Assembly (NCBI GenBank): GCA_016290135.1
Contig: JAEESW010000003.1
Coordinates: 62,001 to 126,000, forward strand
From: a bacterium
GTDB taxonomy: Bacteria; UBP6; UBA1177
Reading direction: 5' to 3'
DNA length: 64,000 nt
In this document: positions 8,348-17,889 of the stretch, in pieces
Position numbering within the stretch: position 1 is the stretch's first letter
Layout: each line of letters starts with the position of its first letter
Notes under the pieces: model-generated
Database searches by the model: none
Told to the model about the DNA's origin: nothing
Seen by the model: only the letters and a program-made list of their open reading frames with translations
Position numbers and translations under genes: made by a program

Positions 8348-9978
8348 TGACTCTTAAGCGACTCCGAAAGGTTGGGGTTGTGGCCGTAAGCCTTGTCAAA
8401 CTGCTTGGAGAACTCTGCCGCGAGTTTTTCAGCTCTCGCTTTGAAAGCCTCTTTGTCGCTCCAGGTGTTTATCGGATCGAGGATAGAGCTTTCGACGCCG
8501 GGGCAGCTCTTCGGGATCATGACGTGGAAAAGTTTGTCTTCGGTGTAATCCGATTTTTCAAGTTCTCCGCTGATCGCAGCCGAAACGATAGCCCTTGTGA
8601 TGTTGATGTCCATTCTCTTGCCGGTTCCGTATGCGCCGCCGCTCCAGCCGGTGTTGACAAGATAGACGTTGACGCCGTGCTTTTCCATCTTTTTTCCGAG
8701 AAGAGAGCTGTAATCGTCAGGATTCCTCGGCATGAAAGGCGCACCGAAAAATCTTGAGAATGTGCTTACCGGCTCAACGATACCTGTCTCGGTGCCGGCG
8801 AGTTTGCTCGTGTAGCCCATGAGGAACCAGAGCATAGCCTGCTCTTTCGTAAGTTTTGCAACGGGCGGAAGAACACCGTTCGCATCGGCAGTGAGGAAAA
8901 TGATCGTCGAAGGATGCGAACTTACCGAGCTCTCCTTGATATTCGAGAGGAATCTCAAAGGATAGCTTGCACGCGAGTTTGCAGTGTATCTCTCGTCATC
9001 AAAATCTATAGTTCCGTCAGGATAGATCATGCAGTTCTCGATCATAGCGCCGTGTTCCATGTAATCTGCCTCGTGGAAAACCGCATTATAGATCTCAGGT
9101 TCTTTTTCTTTGTTGAGGTTGATGAGTTTTGCGTAGCAGCCGTTTTCGAAGTTTGCGATGCCGGTATCGTTCCAGCCGTGCTCGTCGTCACCGATGAGCT
9201 TTCTTGCAGGATCGGCCGAAAGTGTCGTTTTGCCGGTTCCGCTGAGTCCCAGCATGAGAGCGCTGACACCGTCTGCACCTTCGTTCGCGCTGCAGTGAAG
9301 CGGAAGGATCCCGCATTCCGGCAGATAGTAGTTCATGACTGTGAACATAAGTTTTTTGCAGCTGCCCAGGTATGCCGAACCGAAAACGATGCCGAGCGAG
9401 TTCTCGAAATCCATGACTATCGCCATGTTGCTTGATTTGTTTTCGTTTATCATTCTGATGCGGTTCCTGTATCTTTTCTCGTCAAGTTTGTCGTAAGGAA
9501 CGACCAGAAGGGTGAATTTCTTGTCGAAGAGAACGCTCTTTTCGATGCCTTCAGGAACAGCCCTGAACATATTGTCGGCAAAAAGCGAAGTGAACGCTCT
9601 GTCGGTTATCGTTCTGATCGGAAGGGCGTAACTTGCATCTGCGCCGATGACTCTGTCTGTTACGAAAAGCGAATCTTTCTTTGAAAGAGCGGCAACTGCG
9701 TCCTCAAAAAGCATGTCGAAAGTTTCCTGAGTTACAGGAAGGTTGTTCGGGGAAGTCCAGTCGACTGTTTTTTCAGTCTTTGAATTTTTGACGATAAATG
9801 TATCTTTCGGGCTTCTGCCGGTCGATTCAGCCGGGGTCCAGACAGACAAAGCACCGGTCTTTGTTACGAAAACTTTCTCTTTCGTAACCGATTTGTGGAT
9901 AAGCATCTCCCTTGACGGGTTTACGAAAACTTTTTTGTGTGAACTGAGAAGCTGTTCAACGCCTGCTTTGAAATTCAT
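8332..9978 (-). CDS. pckA: Phosphoenolpyruvate carboxykinase (ATP)
   Basis: 548 aa cytosolic enzyme interconverting oxaloacetate + ATP and PEP + CO2 + ADP. The kinase-1a P-loop GLSGTGKTTLS and the following DDEHGW metal-binding segment identify the ATP-dependent family. N-terminal RSPKDTFIV and SWSGG-type GWSGGAYGTG segments also match. The start was set at 9978 (AAGGAGTTACAAAAA before ATG) instead of an upstream in-frame codon without a ribosome site. In anaerobes this enzyme often runs in the carboxylating, ATP-forming direction; whether it does here is inference. Confidence 0.95.
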   Translation of the reverse strand: MNFKAGVEQLLSSHKKVFVNPSREMLIHKSVTKEKVFVTKTGALSVWTPAESTGRSPKDTFIVKNSKTEKTVDWTSPNNLPVTQETFDMLFEDAVAALSKKDSLFVTDRVIGADASYALPIRTITDRAFTSLFADNMFRAVPEGIEKSVLFDKKFTLLVVPYDKLDEKRYRNRIRMINENKSSNMAIVMDFENSLGIVFGSAYLGSCKKLMFTVMNYYLPECGILPLHCSANEGADGVSALMLGLSGTGKTTLSADPARKLIGDDEHGWNDTGIANFENGCYAKLINLNKEKEPEIYNAVFHEADYMEHGAMIENCMIYPDGTIDFDDERYTANSRASYPLRFLSNIKESSVSSHPSTIIFLTADANGVLPPVAKLTKEQAMLWFLMGYTSKLAGTETGIVEPVSTFSRFFGAPFMPRNPDDYSSLLGKKMEKHGVNVYLVNTGWSGGAYGTGKRMDINITRAIVSAAISGELEKSDYTEDKLFHVMIPKSCPGVESSILDPINTWSDKEAFKARAEKLAAEFSKQFDKAYGHNPNLSESLKSQCPGK

Positions 9979-10077
9979 TTTTTGTAACTCCTTAAAAATA
10001 TTGATAAAAATGTAAGCTTTTAGAAACCTTGCGCATTGAAAGGTCCGGAGCATACGCCCGAAAACAGGTCCTTAGGA

Positions 10078-10890
10078 CTAATCAAACGTATTGTTCGTTC
10101 CTGTCCAGATCTTGTGGAAGTATTCGCCCATCTTTTCGCCGATGAAGCGCATTGCTTCCATATCGTCTGCATCGAAACGGCTGCTTCCTTTCTTGTTGAT
10201 GAGCTCGAGAACGCCGAAAGTTATGTTTGTTTCGACTGATTTTATAGGAACACATACGATCGAATTGGTCTCATAACCGATCTTCTCGCTTATATCCTTG
10301 AAAAATCTCGGATCTTTCTGAACGTCGCCGACAGCGATATAGCAGCTGTGTCTTGCAGCAAAGCCTACAAGGCCCTGACCTACGCGGACTTTGATCCCGA
10401 GAACGGAATCGGCTTTCGGACCGCGGCATGAAACGAATTCCATGTCTGTCGTGCTGAGATCCGATTTTGCAAACGAACCGCTTTCGCAGGGGATGTATTT
10501 GAGAGCCAGATCGAGGAAGAAGTCGATCCCTTTCTGCTGCGGCAGATCCCATCCGTCCATGACTTCCGTGAAAAGGTCTGCAAGAAGTTCATCTTTCGGA
10601 GTGATCTTGTCTGCTACCCACGATGATTTTTTCTCTTCAACAAGTTCTCTGATATCAGTTGTGTTTGCCGGATCGAATTCTCTGAGATAGAATTTCCTTC
10701 TTGAATCTGTGTCTGTGACAACGATCAGGCCGTTTTCCTTGACATCGCAAAGGATGTGCTTCATGCAGTCTGCAAGACCTTTGTTCGTGAGCGCCTCTTT
10801 GAGCGCTTCCATGTAATCCTGAGTTTCCGCCATGATAACAACGCCTTTGGGGTTGCCAGGCATCGGAATAAAGACTTCAAATTTAGCCAT
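10078..10890 (-). CDS. GAF-domain protein
   Basis: 270 aa, soluble. Residues ~115-260 form a GAF domain: FFLDLALKYIPCESGSF, then VGQGLVGFAARHSCYIAVGDVQKDPRF and VPIKSVETNITFGVLELINK, the standard GAF ending. Residues 1-100 are a separate, unrecognised alpha/beta domain. There is no output domain (no kinase, GGDEF or HTH), so it may be a ligand-binding adaptor. ATG is preceded by AAGGAGAACACT. It is upstream of pckA on the same strand with a 99-base gap. Confidence 0.75.
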   Translation of the reverse strand: MAKFEVFIPMPGNPKGVVIMAETQDYMEALKEALTNKGLADCMKHILCDVKENGLIVVTDTDSRRKFYLREFDPANTTDIRELVEEKKSSWVADKITPKDELLADLFTEVMDGWDLPQQKGIDFFLDLALKYIPCESGSFAKSDLSTTDMEFVSCRGPKADSVLGIKVRVGQGLVGFAARHSCYIAVGDVQKDPRFFKDISEKIGYETNSIVCVPIKSVETNITFGVLELINKKGSSRFDADDMEAMRFIGEKMGEYFHKIWTGTNNTFD

Positions 10891-11066
10891 AGTGTTCTCC
10901 TTAAAGAATGACTCCTACAAAAAAACAGGGCATTAAACACCAAAAGCGAAAAAATTTCAAATATTCACGGGCAAAAAATCGGAATTTCCGGACAAACTGC
11001 TTTTCCTGCGCTTCAGAGACGGCTTTTTTGCATATTTTTTCTTTGCACGAAAACTAAGGTTTATTG

Positions 11067-11094
11067 TGGACTTTAAATTCTATTGAACTATATT
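11067..11094 (+). promoter_or_regulatory. Promoter of the PilZ-nadB genes
   Basis: Plus strand: -35 TGGACT (11067-11072), 16-bp spacer, -10 TATATT (11089-11094), 37 bases before the PilZ start. The elements are almost identical to those of the AEP lipoprotein promoter. The remaining part of 10891-11130 contains only the weaker minus-strand promoter of the GAF gene. Confidence 0.65.
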
Positions 11095-11130
11095 CTGCTG
11101 TTTACTTTTGTGTTTTTTAAGGAGAGGAAA

Positions 11131-11562
11131 ATGGAAGACCGAAGACAGAACAAAGACCGCAGAGATGGACTTCAGTTTAAGCTTCCGAATGATGCGAGGG
11201 GCAAAAAGAAGGACAGGAGACAGCATGAAAGACGCACGAAAGAGCGCATCCCGGTCAAAATGTGGGTCAGAAATATGGAAGGAGACGCCGACTATTTCCA
11301 GCAGACGGCGAATTTGAGCACGAATGGCATGTATATTCTTTCTCCGAATCCCTACGAGGTCGGAACTGTCATCGACATCGAGTTCCAGGTCCCGGGGACC
11401 GACTATATCATCAAATGCGGCGCGGAAGTCCTGAAATGCACTCAGGAGGACCAGGTCATCGGACTCAGTGCTAAATTCGTCAATATGTCCGATGCTGACA
11501 AAAAAGTCATCGAAAAAGCCATGGATGAGCTGATAAGCGATTTTTGGTATATAAACGAATAG
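11131..11562 (+). CDS. PilZ-domain (c-di-GMP receptor-type) protein
   Basis: 143 aa. The two PilZ signature elements are present: RxxxR in RRTKERIPV and (D/N)xSxxG in ANLSTNGMYI, both needed for c-di-GMP binding. A very basic N-terminus (many Arg/Lys/Asp, e.g. EDRRQNKDRRDG) precedes the domain, as in many stand-alone deltaproteobacterial PilZ proteins. The start follows AAGGAGAGGAAA. nadB starts 8 bases downstream; no functional link is obvious. Confidence 0.85.
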   Translation: MEDRRQNKDRRDGLQFKLPNDARGKKKDRRQHERRTKERIPVKMWVRNMEGDADYFQQTANLSTNGMYILSPNPYEVGTVIDIEFQVPGTDYIIKCGAEVLKCTQEDQVIGLSAKFVNMSDADKKVIEKAMDELISDFWYINE

Positions 11563-11569
11563 GGGGAGC

Positions 11570-13168
11570 ATGAAACGGATCTATGCCGATGTTCTTATCA
11601 TAGGAAGCGGTCTTTCCGGGCTTTCAACAGCACTGAGTCTTGCCGAGGAAGGCTTGAAGACCGTTGTCGTCACGAAAGAGTCGATCGATGTTTCCAACAG
11701 CGCCAACGCGCAGGGAGGTATCGCTACAGTCACAGATTTCAACGTCGATTCTTTTGAAAAGCATATAAAGGACACTATAACCGCCGGGGCTGGCCTGAAC
11801 AACGTCGATGCTGTCAGGTTCTTTGTGGAAAACGGTCCCGACGCGATCAAATATTTTGAAAAATTAGGCTGTCATTTTACCGAAAACGAAGAGGGCAAGC
11901 TTGATCTCGGGCGCGAAGGCGGACACTCGGAGAGAAGAGTCGTCCACGCAGGCGACATAACAGGATTCGAACTTATAAAAGTTGTCAAAAAGGCGGTCCT
12001 GCTCCACTCGAACATCACCGTTCTTGAAAATCACACTGCGATCGACGTCATCACCGAATCGAAGTTCATGAGCAGCGAGAGCAACAAGATCATCGGAGCG
12101 TATGTTCTCGGTACGAACGGCGAGATCCTCACAATCACGGCAAAAACGGTGCTTTTGGCGACAGGCGGATGCGGAAGAGTCTACCTCTATACGTCAAACC
12201 CGGATGTCACGACAGGCGACGGCGTCGCGATAGGTTTCCGTGCCGGTGTCCCGGTCGTCAATATGGAGATGATCCAGTTCCATCCTACGATACTTTACCA
12301 TGAAAAGATCAAGTCGATGCTCATTTCAGAGGCTCTCCGCGGCGAAGGCGGCGTTCTCATCAACAAAAAGGGCGAGACTTTCATGGAAAAGTACCATCCG
12401 CTGAAATCGCTTGCTCCTCGTGACATCGTGGCGCGTGCCATCGACCACGAAATGAAGATGAGCGGCGACGACTGCGTTTTCCTTGACATGACGAAGCTCG
12501 ACGGTCACTTTCTGCAGCAGCGTTTCCCGAACATTTTCAGGATCTGCATGGATGCGGGCATAGACATGAGGACGATGCCTATTCCGGTAGTTCCTGCCGC
12601 CCACTATTCATGCGGCGGCCTGCAGAGCGAACCGACCGGAAAAACGATGATCCCCGGACTTTTTGTAAGCGGAGAAGTTGCACACACCGGTCTCCACGGC
12701 GCGAACAGGCTTGCCTCGAACTCTCTTCTGGAAGCTGCCGTCATGGCGAAATATGTCGCGAAAGAGATCGTTTCCTACATCGGTGCTTACACCGGTGAAT
12801 GTCCGGAACCGCCAGAATGGAATTCCGGCGACGCGGAAGACGAAGATGAAAAGATCATCATCAAGCAGAACTGGGACGAAGTCCGCCGCATAATGTGGAA
12901 CTATGTCGGTATAGTCCGCAGCAACAAGCGTCTTGAACGCGCTTTGGCAAGGCTTGAACTTATGAAACACGAGATAAACGAATATTATTGGAACTTCAAG
13001 GTGTCTAGAGATCTTCTCGAACTCAGAAATCTTACTCTTGTGGCTGAACTTATCATCAAATGCGCGATGAAGCGCAAGGAAAGCCGCGGTCTTCACTTCA
13101 ACATTGATTATCCTACGACTTTATCGGAAGCAAAAGATACTTTACTGACGCCGGCGGAAATTTTTTAA
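11570..13168 (+). CDS. nadB: L-aspartate oxidase
   Basis: 532 aa flavoprotein oxidising L-aspartate to iminoaspartate, the first step of de novo NAD synthesis; in anaerobes fumarate can be the electron acceptor. FAD-binding GSGLSGLSTALSLAEEG near the N-terminus, LATGGCGRVYLYTSNP, EMIQFHPT, and HGANRLASNSLLEA near the C-terminal FAD region are all present. It is distinguished from fumarate reductase/SdhA by length and by the absence of the histidyl-FAD motif and an sdhB partner. nadA and nadC are not in the window. Confidence 0.92.
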   Translation: MKRIYADVLIIGSGLSGLSTALSLAEEGLKTVVVTKESIDVSNSANAQGGIATVTDFNVDSFEKHIKDTITAGAGLNNVDAVRFFVENGPDAIKYFEKLGCHFTENEEGKLDLGREGGHSERRVVHAGDITGFELIKVVKKAVLLHSNITVLENHTAIDVITESKFMSSESNKIIGAYVLGTNGEILTITAKTVLLATGGCGRVYLYTSNPDVTTGDGVAIGFRAGVPVVNMEMIQFHPTILYHEKIKSMLISEALRGEGGVLINKKGETFMEKYHPLKSLAPRDIVARAIDHEMKMSGDDCVFLDMTKLDGHFLQQRFPNIFRICMDAGIDMRTMPIPVVPAAHYSCGGLQSEPTGKTMIPGLFVSGEVAHTGLHGANRLASNSLLEAAVMAKYVAKEIVSYIGAYTGECPEPPEWNSGDAEDEDEKIIIKQNWDEVRRIMWNYVGIVRSNKRLERALARLELMKHEINEYYWNFKVSRDLLELRNLTLVAELIIKCAMKRKESRGLHFNIDYPTTLSEAKDTLLTPAEIF

Positions 13169-13190
13169 CATAATTCCGGAGGTGCGGGAT

Positions 13191-14957
13191 ATGAAAACAT
13201 TTCTTACAGTGCTTTCCGCACTGCTGATGATCGTTTTTGCTTCAGGCTGCAACAGTTCTTCCGATAGCGGAAATGAAAATCCGGATGAAGACGCCTCTTC
13301 CGAAGAGCAGGATGCGGAAGAGAACGATGCGGATGAAAGCGGCGGCGAAGATCCCGATGACAGCTCAGCTGAGGATGAAAAAACTGAAAGCATCAGAAAT
13401 CTTGCCGAAGAGTATGTCAGATTTTCCAACGGCACCGGTGTTGTGATCGGCTACGGAAAAGACAAGCTCGCTTCGGTTTCTTACGGTATCCGTGACAGCA
13501 GGACTCAGGAACCTCTCTCGACAGACGATCTTTTTGATATCGGGAGCATCACCAAAAATTTTACGGCGGTCACGATGCTTCTTTTGCAGGAGGAAGGAAA
13601 GATCGACCTTGACCAGACGATAGACAAGTGGTTCCCGGACTTTGAAAAGGGCGACATCATTACCGTCAGGATGCTTCTCAACCACACTTCCGGCATTTTG
13701 GAGTGGAATGAATTCGACAACAACGAGGAAGTCGTTGAAAAGGTCAACGGAAAATTCATTTTTGAGCCGGGGACCGACTGGTCATACTGCAACACGAACT
13801 TTATCCTGGCAGGACTCATTATAAACAGGATCGAGGGAAAGGACGCGCACGAAGTGATCCGCGAAAAGATCCTTGATCCGCTCGGAATGACGCACACTTT
13901 CATGAAGGAGTCGGAAGAGTATCCGCTGGAAGAGAAAGCTCACGGGCATACTTTTGACGAGTACGGAAACATCGTCCCTTACGAGATCCATGAAAATTTC
14001 TGGACTGCCGGCGGGATCGTTTCAAATGTTGAAGACATGTTCAAATACGCTCACGCGCTCTTCAACGGAGAACTTCTGTCGCAGGAGAGCATGGAACAGA
14101 TGCTCGACATGGTGAAAGTGTCCGGCATACCTGTCTACGGGCTTGGGATCATGTATGGAAGCGGCAGTCACGGAGATTTTTACAACCACGGCGGCGATGT
14201 CCTTGTTGCAGCGGCGTTTATGGCCTACTACCCCGAGACGGAGGAAATACACATAATTTTCAACAATTTCGGCAGCAGTTCTGCCACTCTCGGCATACTC
14301 AACGATTGGATAGAATATGTTCTTGAGGATGACGAAAGTTCGGAAAAAGGGAGATCCTTTCCCGATTGGAACGAGCTCGTAGAGAGTGATGACGATACGC
14401 AGATCTTCACACTTTACGCGCCGCTTCCTGACTATCCGGCTGAAGAGCTCGGCAACACCATAGGATACTTTGTCTATCCCGGTGACTACTACCCCGACTC
14501 TTATTGTCTCCACTATCTCTTCAAATATCAGTCTTATGTGAAAATCATTCAGGAATGTCCGGAATCAGAAAGGTATTACGAAGGCAGTGTCAGGATCTGG
14601 CGCACTGATATCGATATGTATCTCAGCGCTTTCGAGGCTGCTTTGGAATCGGGAGAGCCGCTGCAGGATTTCTATATCACGAAATATGATCTGTACTACG
14701 ATCTGGAGAATGATTCTATATCAAGGCTGTGCTACTCCAAAGAAGAGAGCGATCCTGACAAATATATGATGATCTCAAGCAGTCCGCATCCTTCGGGAAC
14801 GGACTATTACCGCATCTGGGGCAGGTCGAAAATGGCAGAAAGCTCAAGAGCTGTCGGATGCGAATGCTATAACGAAGACGGAACGGAACGTGAATGCGGG
14901 GAAGAAGAAATCATGGAAAACGGGAGTGTGATCCGTGATCTTCCGCCGTTGTTATAA
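13191..14957 (+). CDS. Serine beta-lactamase-fold (class C/esterase-like) lipoprotein, copy 1
   Basis: 588 aa. Signal peptide with lipobox Cys20 (FASGC), an acidic linker to residue ~65, then a beta-lactamase/DD-peptidase-fold domain: SxxK as S119-I-T-K122, YxN as Y199-C-N201, and an HGG motif near residue 333. These match the class C/D-alanyl-D-alanine carboxypeptidase/esterase EstB group. Residues ~400-588 are a separate beta-rich, Cys-containing region. The ATG at 13191 was preferred over an in-frame GTG at 13182 because GGAGGT precedes it. A paralogue follows 17 bases downstream. Substrate unknown. Confidence 0.85.
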   Translation: MKTFLTVLSALLMIVFASGCNSSSDSGNENPDEDASSEEQDAEENDADESGGEDPDDSSAEDEKTESIRNLAEEYVRFSNGTGVVIGYGKDKLASVSYGIRDSRTQEPLSTDDLFDIGSITKNFTAVTMLLLQEEGKIDLDQTIDKWFPDFEKGDIITVRMLLNHTSGILEWNEFDNNEEVVEKVNGKFIFEPGTDWSYCNTNFILAGLIINRIEGKDAHEVIREKILDPLGMTHTFMKESEEYPLEEKAHGHTFDEYGNIVPYEIHENFWTAGGIVSNVEDMFKYAHALFNGELLSQESMEQMLDMVKVSGIPVYGLGIMYGSGSHGDFYNHGGDVLVAAAFMAYYPETEEIHIIFNNFGSSSATLGILNDWIEYVLEDDESSEKGRSFPDWNELVESDDDTQIFTLYAPLPDYPAEELGNTIGYFVYPGDYYPDSYCLHYLFKYQSYVKIIQECPESERYYEGSVRIWRTDIDMYLSAFEAALESGEPLQDFYITKYDLYYDLENDSISRLCYSKEESDPDKYMMISSSPHPSGTDYYRIWGRSKMAESSRAVGCECYNEDGTERECGEEEIMENGSVIRDLPPLL

Positions 14958-14974
14958 GATCAAAGGAGAAATAC

Positions 14975-16831
14975 ATGAAAAAAAATCTCGTTGTAATGAT
15001 CGTTATTTCAATGCTCTTTTTCGGAGCGTCCTGCGGGAGTTCCTCTAAAAACAAGGAGGAAAAGACCGATACTGACGAAATTTCAGAGGATCAGGATATA
15101 GAAGAAAACGACGAAGAGAGTGAAGAGGAAGAAGAGCCTGAAGATGACGAAGAGAAACCGTTGTCCGATGATGACAATGTGCCCGAAGACCGGAAAGCAG
15201 TCACTGAAGAGGAAAAACTCGAAAGTATCAAGAATCTTGCCGAAGAGTATCTTCATTTCGCACACGGCACAGGGATAGTCGTAGGTTACGGCTACGACAA
15301 ACTCACTTCTTTCGCTCTTGGAGTGCGCAATGTCGAGACGCAGGAACCTCTGCAGCCGGACGATCTTTTTGAAGTCGGCAGCATCACGAAAAATTTTACG
15401 GCCGTAACGATGCTTCTCTTGCAGGAAGAAGGAAAGATCGACCTCGACCAGACGATAGACATGTGGTTTCCGGACTTTGAAAAGGGCGACATCATCACTG
15501 TCAGGATGCTTCTCAACCATACATCCGGCATCATGGAGATGACCGAAGTCCTTGATCCCGAGGATATTGTCGAAAATGTCAACGGTCGTTTTGACTTTGA
15601 ACCCGGAACTTCGTGGACATACATCAACGCGAACTATGTCCTTGCCGGGCTTATAATGAGCAAAGTCGCAGGGAAGCCGGCGCATGAGGTGATCCGTGAA
15701 AAGATCATCGAACCGCTCGGGCTGACGCACACTTTCATGAAAGGTTACGAAGAGTATCCGGAAGAGGCGAAAGCTCACGGACACGCATACTATCCGAACG
15801 GCGTGATCGCGCCTTACGAGCTTGTTCATAAAGCATGGACAGCAGGAGCTCTCGTTTCAAATGCCGAAGACCTTTTCAAATATGGATATGCGCTTTTCAA
15901 CGGTAAGATCCTTTCCGAAGACAGCATGGATCAGATGCTTGACATCGTTGAACTTTTGGGAACACCGGTCTACGGGCTCGGCACACAGTACGGTATCGGA
16001 TCGCACAGTAAGTTCTTCGGTCACGGCGGCGATGTTTTTGCCTCGCACTCGATGCTTTACTACTATCCCGAGACCGGCGAGATCCACATAATCCTCAACA
16101 ATTTCAACGAAAGCAAGGATATGTATATCCTTAACGACGAGATGGAATATGTCCTCATGGACGACAGATATGCCTGGAAAAAGACAGATTTCCCTGATTG
16201 GGATGAGCTGATCGATGACGACGCGCACACTCAGATCTTTGCACTTTATTCGATAATGACGGATTATCCGGTATACAATCTTGATTACGGCATCGGATAC
16301 TTTGCGTATCCGGAAGACACCTATCTCAACTACCTCTGCGACCATTACATGTTCAGATACTCGGACGGTTACGGGGCAAAGATCGTGAAGATCACGCAGG
16401 AGTGCATCGAGCCGAAGGAATATTATGTCGGGCCATTCAAAGTCCAGCGCACCGATATCGATATGTATCTGTCCGATTTTAAAGCGGCGGTCAAGTCAGG
16501 AAAACCGACCACGGAATTTTATGTGACAAAATACGATTATCTGTATGACCTCGAAAATGAATTCGTCTACAAATACTGCTACTACCTTGAAAACAACGAT
16601 CCTGACAGATATATAGTGATCGCAAAGGAAACGAATCCGTCACAGACCGAATTCTATCATGTCTGGGGAAAGACAAAAATGGGTAAAAGCGTCAAACTGA
16701 AAGGGTGTCACTGCTATGATGCGTCGGGTAAAGAGCGCGAATGCACCGAAGATGACGAATATCCGCCCAAAGAAGAGTCTGAAGAACCGGAAGAACCCGG
16801 CGACGATGACGAGATCCCGGATGAAGATTAG
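14975..16831 (+). CDS. Serine beta-lactamase-fold lipoprotein, copy 2
   Basis: 618 aa paralogue of the gene just upstream with the same order: lipobox (FGASC), Glu/Asp linker, beta-lactamase-fold domain with SITK and YIN, HGGDV, and the same C-terminal region. A stretch of nearly 50 residues after the active-site Ser is almost identical between the two, while linkers and C-termini differ much more. It ends in an extra acidic tail (EESEEPEEPGDDDEIPDED). The ATG follows AAAGGAGAAATAC. Tandem duplication is evident; distinct substrates are possible but unproven. Confidence 0.85.
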   Translation: MKKNLVVMIVISMLFFGASCGSSSKNKEEKTDTDEISEDQDIEENDEESEEEEEPEDDEEKPLSDDDNVPEDRKAVTEEEKLESIKNLAEEYLHFAHGTGIVVGYGYDKLTSFALGVRNVETQEPLQPDDLFEVGSITKNFTAVTMLLLQEEGKIDLDQTIDMWFPDFEKGDIITVRMLLNHTSGIMEMTEVLDPEDIVENVNGRFDFEPGTSWTYINANYVLAGLIMSKVAGKPAHEVIREKIIEPLGLTHTFMKGYEEYPEEAKAHGHAYYPNGVIAPYELVHKAWTAGALVSNAEDLFKYGYALFNGKILSEDSMDQMLDIVELLGTPVYGLGTQYGIGSHSKFFGHGGDVFASHSMLYYYPETGEIHIILNNFNESKDMYILNDEMEYVLMDDRYAWKKTDFPDWDELIDDDAHTQIFALYSIMTDYPVYNLDYGIGYFAYPEDTYLNYLCDHYMFRYSDGYGAKIVKITQECIEPKEYYVGPFKVQRTDIDMYLSDFKAAVKSGKPTTEFYVTKYDYLYDLENEFVYKYCYYLENNDPDRYIVIAKETNPSQTEFYHVWGKTKMGKSVKLKGCHCYDASGKERECTEDDEYPPKEESEEPEEPGDDDEIPDED

Positions 16832-16886
16832 TCGCACCCCGGGATCTGGGATCACGACGGCACGATAAAGAAAAAAGAGATTTGCA

Positions 16887-17552
16887 ATGAATATTCTCAA
16901 CAAGTTCGGCTGGTTCATGGTTCCGACGCTGATGTTTTCTTTAGTCGAGCTTGTCGGAGAAAAATATATTCTCGGTTACAAATTAGCTGAAATACAGGAG
17001 AAAACGTCAACTACTGATATTTTTCATGCAGCTTTTCTCTATATGTTAGTTGCAATCCTTATGGATTTTATTTTGTATGAGCATACGGAGAATTATCTTT
17101 ACACCTTTTACCGGGAGTCTTTTTTCGACAGGAACTGGTTTCTTCTCATTCTTCCAGCCTATTCTTTCCGTATATTCAAAGGAAATCCTCTGATCTACAT
17201 TGTTGCAGCGATCGCATTGATCCTCATCAACGAACCTTTTAGAAGATGGAGAATGAGAAAAAGGGCTGTCGCGGCGGAAAAAGCAAAAAATCTTCTGGAC
17301 CATCCTTATTACGACGCTACAAAAGTCGAGCTGAAACACTATACAAAGAACTTTTTCATAAGAAGCTGGTTCATGTTTGTCATCCCGTGGGGACTTATTC
17401 TCATCACCGATCCCGGGCGCAGAGGCGCTTTTTATAATCCGATGTTACTAGCGTTCGGTTTTTTTGAGGTGTTCTGCAAGAGCAAAGCCCGTAAAGAAAT
17501 CAAAGCACTGCTCGGGGAAGACAATTTTATAGATTTTACGGAAGATTCCTGA
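16887..17552 (+). CDS. Uncharacterised integral membrane protein
   Basis: 221 aa with about five or six hydrophobic segments (near residues 10-28, 46-66, 82-96, 103-121, 165-182 and 188-202) separated by basic loops such as RRWRMRKRAVAAEKAK. The family is not recognised. It starts 55 bases after the second beta-lactamase-like gene and faces trxA convergently with only 4 bases between the stop codons. No catalytic motif is visible. Confidence 0.65.
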   Translation: MNILNKFGWFMVPTLMFSLVELVGEKYILGYKLAEIQEKTSTTDIFHAAFLYMLVAILMDFILYEHTENYLYTFYRESFFDRNWFLLILPAYSFRIFKGNPLIYIVAAIALILINEPFRRWRMRKRAVAAEKAKNLLDHPYYDATKVELKHYTKNFFIRSWFMFVIPWGLILITDPGRRGAFYNPMLLAFGFFEVFCKSKARKEIKALLGEDNFIDFTEDS

Positions 17553-17556
17553 AAAA

Positions 17557-17880
17557 CTAAAGATTCCTTTTCAGCAATTCTTCAAGTTCCTCTTTCGGAA
17601 CGAGACCGACCGAAGTTTCAACTTCTTCGCCGTTTTTGAAAACTTTGACGCACGGGATCCCGCGGATCTTGTATTTGAATGAAAGTTCCATGTTTTCGTC
17701 GGTGTTTACTTTGACGAATTTAACGCCTGCATTGCCTTCGTAGTCGTTCGAAAGTTCTTCGAAAATCGGGCCTAACATTTTGCACGGTCCGCACCACGGT
17801 GCCCAGAAATCGACGATCGCGACACCTTTGAAATCGATGACTTCTGCCTGAAAAGTTTCTTCGTTTGCGTGAATAAGCAT
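17557..17880 (-). CDS. trxA: Thioredoxin
   Basis: 107 aa, the standard thioredoxin length. Active site WAPWCGPCKM at residues ~28-37, cis-Pro region GIPCVKVFKNGE, no signal peptide, so a cytoplasmic thiol-disulfide reductant. Unusually, the residue before Val in the cis-Pro loop is Cys (GIPCV rather than GIPTL). It is the last gene of a six-gene minus-strand operon headed by an HTH regulator; the gap to the preceding gene is 9 bases. Confidence 0.93.
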   Translation of the reverse strand: MLIHANEETFQAEVIDFKGVAIVDFWAPWCGPCKMLGPIFEELSNDYEGNAGVKFVKVNTDENMELSFKYKIRGIPCVKVFKNGEEVETSVGLVPKEELEELLKRNL

Positions 17881-17889
17881 CTTTCTCTC

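Noticed and set aside
10020-10078. Repeated GGACC words after the GAF gene as a terminator
   Set aside because: The copies are direct rather than inverted repeats apart from a very short palindrome at the stop codon; no stable hairpin with T-tract.
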